Source: Mycolicibacterium porcinum (GTDB lineage: Bacteria; Actinomycetota; Actinomycetes; Mycobacteriales; Mycobacteriaceae). Taken from it: a stretch of 46,412 nucleotides of DNA. Below are positions 17,184 to 25,764 of the stretch, piece after piece (position 1 is the stretch's first letter; each line of letters starts with the position of its first letter). The notes under the pieces were generated by a model, which was not told the DNA's origin, did no database searches, and saw nothing but the letters and a program-made list of their open reading frames with translations. The DNA lies in the NCBI GenBank assembly GCA_002086835.1, contig MVIG01000036.1:1-46412 (forward strand), written 5' to 3'. Position numbers and translations under genes: made by a program.

Positions 17184-19634
17184 TCACGGGGGTGGTGGAG
17201 GCCCGAGCACCGGAACCGTGATGGGCGGCAGGCCCGGGATCTCGACCACAGTCTGGCCGATCTCAGGTGGTGGGCCACCCGGCATCGGGAACGCGATCGG
17301 GGGCGGCGGCGGAGCCGGCGGGATCCCGTTGCTGACCTGGATCGTGACGATCGAGCCAGGAATAGTCTGCCCGGACGGCGCGGTGCCCACCACGGTGCCT
17401 GCGCGTGAACTGCTGTTGACCGAGGCGGAGCCGTCGGCCACTTGGAATCCGGCCTCCTTGAGCCGCTGGCGCGCCGCCGGCTCGTCCAGTCCGTTGACCG
17501 TGGGCACCACGGAGCCGGGGCCGCCGTCGACATAGCGCGGATCGGTCGGCGGCATCACCACGGGCCCGAAGCTGTTGGCGATGGGTTTCAGTGCGGTGAA
17601 CCAGGTACGGGCCGGCTCGTTGCCGCCGAACAGGTCGCCGTCCCCGCACTGGCGCAGCGGGAACGAGCACAGCTCGCCGGGACTGGAGGAGTCGTCGTAG
17701 ATGTAGTTGGCCGCGGCGTACTGGTTGGTGAAGCCGAGGAAGCCCGACGAACGGTGCGCCTCGGTGGTGCCGGTCTTACCCGACATCGGCAGATCCCAGC
17801 CCACCGAACCGGCCGACCCGGAGGCGGTACCGCCGGCCTGGTCGTCCTTGCTCATCGCGTTGGCCAGGGTGTTGGCCAGGCCCTCGGGCACCGCCTGATC
17901 GCACGTCTCGGTGGTCACCGACACCTCATTGCCGTGCCGGTCGAGCACCTGGGCGATCGGGTTGGGCGGGCACCAGGTCCCGCCGGAAGCCAGCGTGGCC
18001 GCCACATTCGACAGCTCCAGGGCGTTGACCTCGATGGGACCCAGGGTGAACGAGCCGATGTTCTGGCGCTTGACGAAGTCGGCCAGGCTCTCGTTGCTCT
18101 CCGGGTCGTAGTCGCGGGCGGTGCCGGGCAACGCGTAGGACCGCAGCCCCAGCTTGACCGCCATATCCACCGACCGCTGCACGCCGATCTGCGAGATGAG
18201 CTTGGCGAACGCGGTATTCGGCGAGGTGGCCAGGGCGTCGGTGACGCTCATCGAGCCTCGGTAGCCGCCTGCGTTCTTCACACACCACGTGTCCTTCGGA
18301 CATCCCGGGGTGTCGCTGCTGCCCAGGCCCTTGGCCTGGAAGAACCCGGGCACCTGCAACTGGGTGTTGATGCCCATCCCCATATCCATGGCCGCGGCCG
18401 TGGTGAAGATCTTGAAGATCGACCCGGCGCCGTCACCCACGAGTGAGAAGGGCTGCGGCTGCATCGTCTCGCCGGCATCGGTGTTCAGGCCGTAGGTGCG
18501 ATTGCTGCCCATCGCCAGGACCGGGTGGGATTCTTTGCCGGGCTTGATCACGCTCATGACGCTGGCGATGCCAGGGGCGTCGGGCCGGGCGATGCTGTCG
18601 ATCGCCGACTTCACCGACCCCTGCACGTCCGGATCGAGCGTGGTCTTGATCAGATATCCGCCCTTGGCCACCTGTTCCTTGGACAGCCCGGCGCGGGCCA
18701 GGTACTCCAGCGCGTAATCGCAGAAGAACGCCCGGTCGCCGGCGGCGATGCAGCCCCGGGGCAGCTCGTTGGGCTGCGGCAGGATGCCCAGCGGCTGCTG
18801 CTTGGCGGCCCGTAGCGCCTCGGCCTCCTGCGGGATGTTCTCGATCATGGTGTCCAGCACCAGGTTCCGCCGGGCCAGGGCGCCGTCGGGGTTGGTGTAG
18901 GGGTTGAGCGCGCTGGTGGACTGCACCATGCCGGCCAGCAGGGCCGACTGCTGCCAGTTCAGCTCAGAGGCGTTGATGCCGAAATAGGTCTGGGCGGCGT
19001 CCTGAACACCGAACGCGCCGTTGCCGAACGAGACCAGGTTGAGATAGCGGGTCAGGATCTCGGGCTTGGTGAACGTCTTGTCCAGCGTGAGCGCCATGCG
19101 GATCTCGCGCAGCTTGCGGGCCGGGGTGGTCTCGATCGCGGCGCGGCGCTCGGCGTCGGTCTGGGCGACGACCAGCAGCTGGTAGTTCTTCACGTACTGC
19201 TGCTCGACCGTCGAACCGCCGCGGGTGTCCGTGTCGCCCCGCATATAACCGGTCAGACCGGTCAGGGTGCCCTGCCAGTCCACGCCGTTGTGCTCGGCGA
19301 ACCGCTTGTCCTCGATGGAGACCAGGGCGAGCTTCATGGTGTTGGCGATCTGGTCGCTGGGCACCTCGAAGCGGCGCTGCGAATACAGCCACGCGATCGT
19401 GTTGCCCTTGGCGTCGACCATGGTCGAGACCTGCGGGACTTCGCCGTCCACCAGGGCTGCGGAGCCGTTGGCCACCACGTCGGAGGCCCGGTTGGACATC
19501 AGGCCGAATCCACCCACGACCGGGAACATGAACGTGGCCAACAACACGCTGGCCAACAGGCAGCACCATGCGAGTTTGATGATGGTGACCGCTTGGGGTG
19601 GCTGCGCGGGCGGTCGAGTCGGCTGCTCCGGCAT
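17184..19634 (-). CDS. ponA2: Class A penicillin-binding protein PonA2 (PBP2/1b-type) with PASTA domain
   Basis: 816 aa bifunctional peptidoglycan synthase. Membrane helix about residues 17-42; glycosyltransferase domain with catalytic Glu108 in SIEDKRFAEHNGVDW and the GGSTVEQQYVKN block near 145; transpeptidase domain with SIFK (Ser405), SPN near residue 474 and KTG at Lys620; then one PASTA domain (about 700-765, VPTVNGLDEPAARQRL) and a Pro/Gly-rich tail. It acts on the outer membrane-facing side of the cytoplasmic membrane; in mycobacteria PonA2 supports survival in stationary phase and stress. The ATG at 19634 is 6 nt after TACTCT. Divergent from whiB4, the arrangement of Rv3682/Rv3681c. 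Confidence 0.95.
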   Translation of the reverse strand: MPEQPTRPPAQPPQAVTIIKLAWCCLLASVLLATFMFPVVGGFGLMSNRASDVVANGSAALVDGEVPQVSTMVDAKGNTIAWLYSQRRFEVPSDQIANTMKLALVSIEDKRFAEHNGVDWQGTLTGLTGYMRGDTDTRGGSTVEQQYVKNYQLLVVAQTDAERRAAIETTPARKLREIRMALTLDKTFTKPEILTRYLNLVSFGNGAFGVQDAAQTYFGINASELNWQQSALLAGMVQSTSALNPYTNPDGALARRNLVLDTMIENIPQEAEALRAAKQQPLGILPQPNELPRGCIAAGDRAFFCDYALEYLARAGLSKEQVAKGGYLIKTTLDPDVQGSVKSAIDSIARPDAPGIASVMSVIKPGKESHPVLAMGSNRTYGLNTDAGETMQPQPFSLVGDGAGSIFKIFTTAAAMDMGMGINTQLQVPGFFQAKGLGSSDTPGCPKDTWCVKNAGGYRGSMSVTDALATSPNTAFAKLISQIGVQRSVDMAVKLGLRSYALPGTARDYDPESNESLADFVKRQNIGSFTLGPIEVNALELSNVAATLASGGTWCPPNPIAQVLDRHGNEVSVTTETCDQAVPEGLANTLANAMSKDDQAGGTASGSAGSVGWDLPMSGKTGTTEAHRSSGFLGFTNQYAAANYIYDDSSSPGELCSFPLRQCGDGDLFGGNEPARTWFTALKPIANSFGPVVMPPTDPRYVDGGPGSVVPTVNGLDEPAARQRLKEAGFQVADGSASVNSSSRAGTVVGTAPSGQTIPGSIVTIQVSNGIPPAPPPPPIAFPMPGGPPPEIGQTVVEIPGLPPITVPVLGPPPPP

Positions 19635-19646
19635 GGGTACAGAGTA
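19635..19646 (-). promoter_or_regulatory. Leaderless -10 box for ponA2
   Basis: TACTCT (19646 to 19641 on the minus strand) followed by 6 nt and the ponA2 ATG at 19634. Confidence 0.5.
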
Positions 19647-19930
19647 GCTATCTGTCTCGGCGGCGCTTCCCGCGAGCGGGGCTCACCGACATGACGCGCT
19701 TGCCTGCAGAAACACCACGGTGCGTCCGGATAGCGCCCAGACGGCACGGCCGTCCCAAAAAAGTGGTTCGCAAACTGTTGCGTTAATACCCTCTGACCAC
19801 CTAGCTTGGACACACAGTGCGATCCAGGTAACACAGGCTGGCGCAATGTGGCGTAGATCGCAACGGCGTTCTACACCGGAAGGTTCAACGCCCGCCATCT
19901 GGGGAGATGGCTGGAACGAAGGGATCGCTG
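19647..19930. promoter_or_regulatory. ponA2-whiB4 divergent intergenic region
   Basis: About 284 bp without a convincing ORF. It contains A/T-richer sequence around 19755-19800 (AAAAAAGTGG, GTTAATACC) that could hold the whiB4 promoter, and a GTGCGATCCAGGTAACACA stretch with imperfect symmetry near 19820. No clear Crp site was found. A long 5' leader for whiB4 is possible. Confidence 0.35.
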
Positions 19931-20290
19931 GTGTCAGGTACAAGAACTGTCGCAGACAATATGAACGCTTCCGCCCCAGCCGCCAACCTGGTCCATCGAG
20001 GTGAGGGTGAAGCCCGGATTGCCTGGGTGTCCCAGGCCCGGTGCCGTCAGGCCGATCCGGACGAGCTTTTCGTCCGCGGCGCTGCGCAACGCAAAGCCGC
20101 GGTGATCTGCAGGCACTGCCCGGTGATCCTCGAATGTGGCGCCGATGCCCTCGACAACCGGGTCGAGTTCGGAGTCTGGGGCGGAATGACCGAACGCCAG
20201 CGCCGTGCCCTGCTCAAGCAACATCCCGAAGTCATTTCCTGGGCCGAGTTCTTCGCCGCCCAGCGCAAGCACCACCGCAGCGCGGTCTAG
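19931..20290 (+). CDS. whiB4: WhiB-family Fe-S redox regulator WhiB4
   Basis: 119 aa, against 118 for M. tuberculosis WhiB4. Four cysteines bind a [4Fe-4S] cluster: one in QARCRQADPDELF, then CRHCPVILEC, giving C-X29-C-X2-C-X5-C. The Gly-Trp motif GVWGGMTERQRR and a basic C-terminus follow. WhiB4 senses oxygen and nitric oxide through its cluster and tunes oxidative-stress and beta-lactam responses; ponA2 as divergent neighbour fits that. The GTG at 19931 begins SGTR as in M. tuberculosis and has GGGA upstream; an in-frame ATG at 19907 adds 8 residues. Confidence 0.94.
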   Translation: MSGTRTVADNMNASAPAANLVHRGEGEARIAWVSQARCRQADPDELFVRGAAQRKAAVICRHCPVILECGADALDNRVEFGVWGGMTERQRRALLKQHPEVISWAEFFAAQRKHHRSAV

Positions 20291-20384
20291 CGTCGGTGCC
20301 GTTCGGCGGGCTGACCCGGCCCGCGCGCGTCAAAGTACAGCCGACGGTAGTGTATTCGGTTGTGGCACATGGTAATCAGCGGCA

Positions 20385-21989
20385 GTGAGTGAGCCTGCCA
20401 GCGTTCTCCCGTTGTCGGCGATGGTTTCTGGCGCCGCCGGTATGTTGGTGCCGCTGCCGGCGGCCGAAACCTGCGACGACCCGCTGTTGAGTGACGTCGT
20501 CCTGCATGAACCCGGTGTCCGGGAAACCGATTACAGCGGCACCATCGTGTTGGTCAGCGCCCGCGTCGAGGATCGCTTCTCGCTCGGAGCGTTGCTCGAT
20601 GAAGTGGGAACTGCTGCGGCCGTTGTGCTTCCACCCGACGCGACAACCGACGTATCGATGTTGCCCAGCCACACCACCAGGCTGTTCCGGCGTTCGCCGT
20701 GGGTCGGCTGGAGCGAGCTGTTCCGAGCCCTGATCCGGCTGCTCGGTGCGGGCCAGATCGTCGGCCCGGCTCCGCAGGTGGACAACCTGCAGGCCCTCGC
20801 CCGGTGGATCAGCGGCCAGACCGGTGCTGCGGTGACCATCGAGGATCTGGATTCCCGCGTGCTCGCGTATGCCGTCGTCGGGCCGGGTGTCGATCCGATC
20901 CGAAACCAGACGATCCTGGGCGGCGCGGTTCCCGCCTGGCGGGTCGAGCGGCTGATGTCCACCGGATTCCTGCCCGCGGTGTGGCGATCCGATGACGTCG
21001 TTGTGCGCAACGCCGAGGATGACGATCCGGCCCGCATGGTGGTGGCGATGAAGTCGGGCACCGAAACCCTCGGCACGATCTGGGCGGCGCTGGACGACGA
21101 CACCGACCGCGACGTACTACGGCAGCTGCTGTTACAGGTGCGCCAGACCGCCGCGGCGATGATGTTGCGTGAAGTGCACCGCGACCAGTACGAACGGCGC
21201 CTGCAGGAGTCGGCGCTGGCCGACCTGCTCTCGCGCGGGGTGGACCCCGGCGTCCCGGCGGCCCTGCTCGGGCTGCAACCGGACAGCAGACATGCAGTGC
21301 TCGCCCTCGGAGCCGACACCCCGGCCTCCCGCTCCCTGATGTTCCACGTTCAGGCCCTCCGGGCCGGCGCCCGGGCGGTGCGGGTCGGAGACGATCTGCT
21401 CGCCGTTCTTCCGGTGCGGGACGACGAATCCGCAGAGGCGGACCTGGCTGACAACCTGTCGACCCACCTGACCCGGGTCTCGCCTGCCCACGCAGGCCCG
21501 GTCGCAGTCGGTTCCGTCGTCGGGGGAATCGTCGACCTGCGCAACTCGGCCATCGTCGCGCGTCAGGTCCTCGATGCAGCCGCACTCGACGTCGCCGACC
21601 CGCCGCACGGTCAACCGCCGGTGCTCACGGCCTCCGACGTGCCGGACGCGCTGACCCTGATCCGGGCGGCCGACCTGCTCGCCCCCATGGCCGACGCGAT
21701 CACCGCACCGCTGACGGCGCTGCAACGGCACGACACCGACCACGGCACCGCGTTCGTCGCCACCGTCGCCGCGGTGCTCGACCACCCGGGCAGCCTGACC
21801 GGAGCCGCTCGCGAATTGGGCATCCACGCCAACTCCCTGCGGTACCGGCTGGACCGGATCCGGGCGGTCTCGGATATCGATCTGCAGTCGCCGGCAGCCC
21901 GGCTTCGCGCGTCCATGGGGCTGCTGCTGTGGGAAAGGCGCACCGGCCGCGCTCCCGTAGATATCGACAAGAATCCTGGATCCGGTTAG
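20385..21989 (+). CDS. PucR-family transcriptional regulator
   Basis: 534 aa. The N-terminal region (1-110) resembles the PucR purine-catabolism regulator domain; the middle region has a CdaR GGDEF-like part (LALGADTPASRSLMFHVQAL near 305); the C-terminal PucR HTH reads HPGSLTGAARELGIHANSLRYRLDRI (central part shown), about residues 468-493. PucR/CdaR regulators respond to a small catabolic substrate and usually activate an adjacent transporter/enzyme operon. Here a decarboxylase, permease and hydrolase follow on the same strand, so they are the likely targets. The start GTG lies 6 nt after TAATCA, a partial -10 match. It interrupts the otherwise Rv-like order between whiB4 and BagAB genes. 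Confidence 0.85.
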   Translation: MSEPASVLPLSAMVSGAAGMLVPLPAAETCDDPLLSDVVLHEPGVRETDYSGTIVLVSARVEDRFSLGALLDEVGTAAAVVLPPDATTDVSMLPSHTTRLFRRSPWVGWSELFRALIRLLGAGQIVGPAPQVDNLQALARWISGQTGAAVTIEDLDSRVLAYAVVGPGVDPIRNQTILGGAVPAWRVERLMSTGFLPAVWRSDDVVVRNAEDDDPARMVVAMKSGTETLGTIWAALDDDTDRDVLRQLLLQVRQTAAAMMLREVHRDQYERRLQESALADLLSRGVDPGVPAALLGLQPDSRHAVLALGADTPASRSLMFHVQALRAGARAVRVGDDLLAVLPVRDDESAEADLADNLSTHLTRVSPAHAGPVAVGSVVGGIVDLRNSAIVARQVLDAAALDVADPPHGQPPVLTASDVPDALTLIRAADLLAPMADAITAPLTALQRHDTDHGTAFVATVAAVLDHPGSLTGAARELGIHANSLRYRLDRIRAVSDIDLQSPAARLRASMGLLLWERRTGRAPVDIDKNPGSG

Positions 21990-22100
21990 TGCATTTCGGA
22001 GAAACCGTCACCCCTGTCTCGGCGACTTCCTCTGAATCCGACGAAGATCCGCGCGGAATTCCTCAGCTCGCAGGGCTCTCGCCGTCAACCGCCGCGTTCA

Positions 22101-22112
22101 TAGGGTCTATCT
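22101..22112 (+). promoter_or_regulatory. Leaderless -10 box of the decarboxylase-permease-hydrolase operon
   Basis: TAGGGT (22101-22106) is followed by 6 nt and the GTG at 22113. The 123-bp gap to the pucR stop is large enough for a PucR operator; no obvious palindrome is seen. Confidence 0.5.
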
Positions 22113-23480
22113 GTGATTGATGCACCGCCGCGGAACCGGGATACTCTGCCGACTCCGGACACCCTGCTGCGCCGCCGCGAGCAAGTGGTCGCCGACGTCG
22201 CCCGGCAGGGATTCCTCGACGATCAGCACCCGTTGTGCGGAGTCATGGATCTGGACACGCTCGACGAGCTCATGCGGTCGCTGAGCCAGGCGTATCCGGC
22301 AGGCATGCCGGCTCTACACACCATCGCGGCCAAGGCGATCACGTTGCGCCCGGTGCTGGCGCGGTTCGCCGATGCGGGATTCGGCTGTGAGGTGGCCAGC
22401 CCCGGCGAACTCCAGCTCGCGCTGGCCGCAGGCTTTCCCGCCGAACGCATCGTGTTCGACTCCCCGGCGAAGACCACGACCGAGATCGAACAGGCACTGG
22501 AACTCGGCGTCTCGTTCAACGTCGACAACTTCGACGAACTGGCGCGGGTGGACCAGGCCATCGCCCGGCTGGGCGAGCCCCGATCGGTCATCGGCGTGCG
22601 GCTGAATCCGCAGACCGGGGCCGGGGCCATCGGCGCGATGAGCACGGCCACCTCGACATCCAAATTCGGAATCGGACTGGCCGACCACCGCGAAGCCGTC
22701 ATCGCCGCGTTCGCGGCCCGGCCCTGGCTGACCCAGCTGCACGTGCACAGTGGCTCGCAGGGCCTGAGCCTGGAACACGCAGCCGAAGGCGTCCGGCTGA
22801 TCACCGATCTCGCCGCCGAGATCACGGCCCGCGCCGGGCAGCAGCAGGTTCGCCGGATCGACATCGGTGGCGGGTTGCCGGTCAACTTCGGCTCCGACGA
22901 CATCACCCCGACCTTCGCCGACCACCGCGCCGTCCTGGAGCGCCTGGTACCGGAATTGTTCGATGGCACATACGGTTTGGTCACCGAATTCGGCAGGGCG
23001 CTGACGGCCAAGGCCGGCATCATCGTGGCCAGGGTCGAGTACACGAAGGTCACCGGTGGCAGGCCGATCGCCATCACCCACGCCGGTGTACAGGTGGCCA
23101 CCCGCACGATCTTCGGGCCGGGGGAGTGGCCGCTGCGGATCGACGTGTACGACGCGCACGGACGGCGCCGGGCCGAACCGCCTCAGGTGCAGGACGTCGC
23201 GGGCCCGGCCTGCTTCACCGGCGACATGCTCGCCGTCGGCCGCGAACTGCCCCTGGTGCATCCGGGTGACCTGGTGGCCGTGCCGGATACCGGGGGCTAC
23301 TACTTTTCAACCCACTTCTCCTACAACGCATTACCGCGGCCCGCCGTCTACGCGGTGGAGACCGGTCCGGACGGCGACCGACGCTGGTCACTCGTCCGGC
23401 GCGCCCAGACGATCGAACAGATAGTGACCGAAGCCGGCGAACCCTCGCTCGTGCCCCTGCCCATCCGCCCCTGCGACTGA
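22113..23480 (+). CDS. Fold-type III PLP amino-acid decarboxylase (LysA/ornithine decarboxylase-like)
   Basis: 455 aa, two domains. PLP-binding alpha/beta barrel: the lysine is in LHTIAAKAITLRPVLARFAD near residue 74; FGCEVASPGELQLALAAGFP follows; HVHSGSQG near 212; the glycine-rich phosphate loop DIGGGLPVNFG near 250. The C-terminal beta domain has GPACFTGDML and NALPRPAVY, where the Cys-Phe-Thr-Gly-Asp corresponds to the Cys-Glu-Ser-Gly-Asp region of diaminopimelate decarboxylase and differs from it. Substrate therefore uncertain: a diamino or D-configured amino acid, possibly not biosynthetic DAP, since this copy sits in a catabolic-looking operon with a permease 14 bp downstream. Confidence 0.78.
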   Translation: MIDAPPRNRDTLPTPDTLLRRREQVVADVARQGFLDDQHPLCGVMDLDTLDELMRSLSQAYPAGMPALHTIAAKAITLRPVLARFADAGFGCEVASPGELQLALAAGFPAERIVFDSPAKTTTEIEQALELGVSFNVDNFDELARVDQAIARLGEPRSVIGVRLNPQTGAGAIGAMSTATSTSKFGIGLADHREAVIAAFAARPWLTQLHVHSGSQGLSLEHAAEGVRLITDLAAEITARAGQQQVRRIDIGGGLPVNFGSDDITPTFADHRAVLERLVPELFDGTYGLVTEFGRALTAKAGIIVARVEYTKVTGGRPIAITHAGVQVATRTIFGPGEWPLRIDVYDAHGRRRAEPPQVQDVAGPACFTGDMLAVGRELPLVHPGDLVAVPDTGGYYFSTHFSYNALPRPAVYAVETGPDGDRRWSLVRRAQTIEQIVTEAGEPSLVPLPIRPCD

Positions 23481-23494
23481 TTGCGACCGCCCAC

Positions 23495-24907
23495 ATGCTC
23501 GAATCGGAACCCCAGTTGTCCTCCGCCGACGAACCTCGCTCCGGCTTGGCCCGGTCGCTGAAAACGCGGCACATGACCATGATCGCGATCGGCGGGGCCA
23601 TCGGTGCCGGGCTGTTCGTCGGCAGCGGGGCGGTCATCAAGACCGCGGGCCCGGCCGCGATCCTGTCCTACGTCCTGGCCGGCGCGCTGGTGCTGTGCAC
23701 CCTGCGCATGCTGGGCGAGATGGTGGTCGCCAAGCCGAGGACCGGGGCGTTCGCCGACTACGCCAGGATGGGGATCGGGCCATGGGCCGGCTTCACCCTC
23801 GGCTGGTTGTACTGGTACTACTACGTGATCATCATCGCGGTGGAAGCCGTTGCGGGGGCCAAGATTCTGTCCGTCTGGGTCGGCCTTCCGCTGTGGATCA
23901 TGGCCATGCTGCTGATGGCAGTGATGACCGTGACCAACCTGATCTCGGTGCGCTGGTTCGGTGAATTCGAGTTCTGGTTCTCGGGCATCAAGGTCGCCGC
24001 CATCGTGTCCTTCATCGTGCTGGGCCTGCTGTGGGTTCTCGGACTGTGGCCGGGCGACACCGGCGGGCTGAGCAATCTGGTGGCGCACGGCGGATTCGCG
24101 CCCAACGGCATCGGGTCGATCCTGGGCGCCGTGGTGGTGGTGATCTTCGCCTTCGGCGGTGCCGAGATCGTCACCATCGCCGCCGCCGAGAGTGCCGAGC
24201 CGGCCAAGTCGGTGGCCAGGGCCACCACCGGTGTCATCTGGCGGATCATCCTCTTCTACGTCGGGTCGATCTTCCTGGTCGTATGCATCCTGCCGTGGAA
24301 CGACGCCTCCGTGCTGTCCAGCCCGTACGTGGCCGCCCTGGACAAACTTCAGATCCCCGGTGCCGGTGTGATCATGAACTTCGTCATCCTCACCGCTGTG
24401 CTCTCGGTGCTGAACTCGTCGATCTACACGTCCTCACGCATGCTGCGGGTCCTCGCGTCACACGGCGATGCGCCAGAGTGGTTGGTGCGCACCAACTCCC
24501 GCGGCGTACCTACCCGGGCCGTGCTGGCCAGCACGGTCATCGGCTGGATCTCCGTCGTGCTGGCCTACATCGCCCCGGATTCCCTGTTCCTGTTTCTGGT
24601 GAACTCGTGCGGCGTGGTCGCGATCTTCATGTACGTGATGATCGGCGTCTCCGAACTGCGGGTGCGCCGGGCCATCGAACGTGACGATCCGTCCAAGTTG
24701 ACGCTGAAGATGTGGTTCTTCCCGTATCTGACCATCGTGGTGATCGCCTGCTTCGTGCTGGTTCTGCTGGCCATGCTGTTCGACGTCGACCAGCGCGTCC
24801 AGCTGCTGGCCAGCGTGCTGAGTCTGGTCGTGGTCGTGGTGGCCTATGCCCTGCGCAAGCGGTTCGGGCGCGTGCCCGTGGATGCTGACGCCGCCGAAGT
24901 GGCATGA
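23495..24907 (+). CDS. APC-superfamily amino-acid permease (AAT family, GabP/AnsP-like)
   Basis: 470 aa with 12 predicted membrane helices. Classic first-helix motif SLKTRHMTMIAIGGAIGAGL followed by FVGSG near residues 23-47, which forms the substrate carboxylate site; helix 6 region GGAEIVTIAAAESAEPAK near 225 is the AAT signature. It would import an amino acid with protons. The GabP/AnsP/LysP group cannot be split by eye. It lies 14 bp after the decarboxylase and overlaps the next gene by 4 nt, so it very likely supplies the decarboxylase or hydrolase substrate. Confidence 0.87.
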   Translation: MLESEPQLSSADEPRSGLARSLKTRHMTMIAIGGAIGAGLFVGSGAVIKTAGPAAILSYVLAGALVLCTLRMLGEMVVAKPRTGAFADYARMGIGPWAGFTLGWLYWYYYVIIIAVEAVAGAKILSVWVGLPLWIMAMLLMAVMTVTNLISVRWFGEFEFWFSGIKVAAIVSFIVLGLLWVLGLWPGDTGGLSNLVAHGGFAPNGIGSILGAVVVVIFAFGGAEIVTIAAAESAEPAKSVARATTGVIWRIILFYVGSIFLVVCILPWNDASVLSSPYVAALDKLQIPGAGVIMNFVILTAVLSVLNSSIYTSSRMLRVLASHGDAPEWLVRTNSRGVPTRAVLASTVIGWISVVLAYIAPDSLFLFLVNSCGVVAIFMYVMIGVSELRVRRAIERDDPSKLTLKMWFFPYLTIVVIACFVLVLLAMLFDVDQRVQLLASVLSLVVVVVAYALRKRFGRVPVDADAAEVA

Positions 24908-25764
24908 GCGGCTTCTTCTCCCGGGCATCGTCCTGGCTGACCGACGTGGCGACCTGGTCGGCCCGCGTCGCGGATCTCAGCACCGGCCAGACGTTGTGGG
25001 AGCACACTCCGCACCACGTGCTCAAGACGGCGAGCGTGGGGAAGGTCTTCTTGCTGGCCGAGGTGGCCCGCCGGTTCGACGACGTGACGCTGGACCCCGG
25101 TGAAATCGTCGCCGCCACCGCCGAGGACCAGGTGGCCGATTCCGGCATCCTCTACCTGTTGCGGCAACAGGACCAGCGGATCGATGATCTGTGCCTGCTG
25201 ATCGGCGCGGTCAGCGACAACATGGCCACCAACATGCTGCTGCGCCGGCTCGGGCTCGACGCGGTGCAGCGCGCCACCCTCGACCTCGGATTCACCGTGA
25301 GCGGACTACGAGATCGGGTGCGACTCAACCGGTCCCAGGACGATCCGCTTACGCTCTCCACGGGCAGCGCCGCCGAACTGTGCGAGTTCGTGGCCCGGCT
25401 GCACGCGGGTGACATCCACGGCGCGGCGGTGTCCGAGCGGCTGCGGCGCTGGCTCGGGGTGAACACCGACCTGTCCATGGTGGCGCGCGCGATGGGCCTC
25501 GACCCGCTGGCCCACACCGAGCCCGACGCCGGTTTCGAACTCTGGAACAAGACCGGGACCATCTCCGACGCGCGGATCGACATCGGATGCGTCGGGCACT
25601 CGGGCAGCGGACGCCGGGTGGGCTACGCCGTCCTGGCCAATTGGGCCTGGGGCGAGGACCACCGCGATCCGGTCCTGGAATCGATGGGACTGCTGGGGAC
25701 CGAGATCCGCCGGTATCTGGAGGACACCGGTCAGGCCGCGCCGACGGCCTCTCCGGTGATCTGA
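24904..25764 (+). CDS. Cytoplasmic beta-lactamase-fold serine hydrolase without Glu166
   Basis: 286 aa with class A beta-lactamase architecture. SxxK is S44-V-G-K47; SDN is S104-D105-N106; the omega-loop LN is L141-N142, exactly 38 residues after the SDN Ser as in TEM numbering; KTG starts at K216 (WNKTGTISD). The Glu166 equivalent is Arg138, so deacylation by the lactamase route looks impossible. The N-terminus ([15 protein letters not shown]) has no signal peptide, so it probably acts in the cytoplasm as an amidase, esterase or peptidase. Start overlaps the permease stop (ATGA). The 3' end overlaps the convergent bagB gene by 34 nt. Confidence 0.78.
   Translation: MSGFFSRASSWLTDVATWSARVADLSTGQTLWEHTPHHVLKTASVGKVFLLAEVARRFDDVTLDPGEIVAATAEDQVADSGILYLLRQQDQRIDDLCLLIGAVSDNMATNMLLRRLGLDAVQRATLDLGFTVSGLRDRVRLNRSQDDPLTLSTGSAAELCEFVARLHAGDIHGAAVSERLRRWLGVNTDLSMVARAMGLDPLAHTEPDAGFELWNKTGTISDARIDIGCVGHSGSGRRVGYAVLANWAWGEDHRDPVLESMGLLGTEIRRYLEDTGQAAPTASPVI

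Noticed and set aside
19815-19835. Crp site in the whiB4 upstream region
   Set aside because: GTGCGATCCAGGTAACACA has the half-sites too far apart for the 16-bp Crp motif.
24904-25764. Functional class A beta-lactamase resistance gene
   Set aside because: Missing Glu166 and signal peptide; operon context is amino-acid metabolism.
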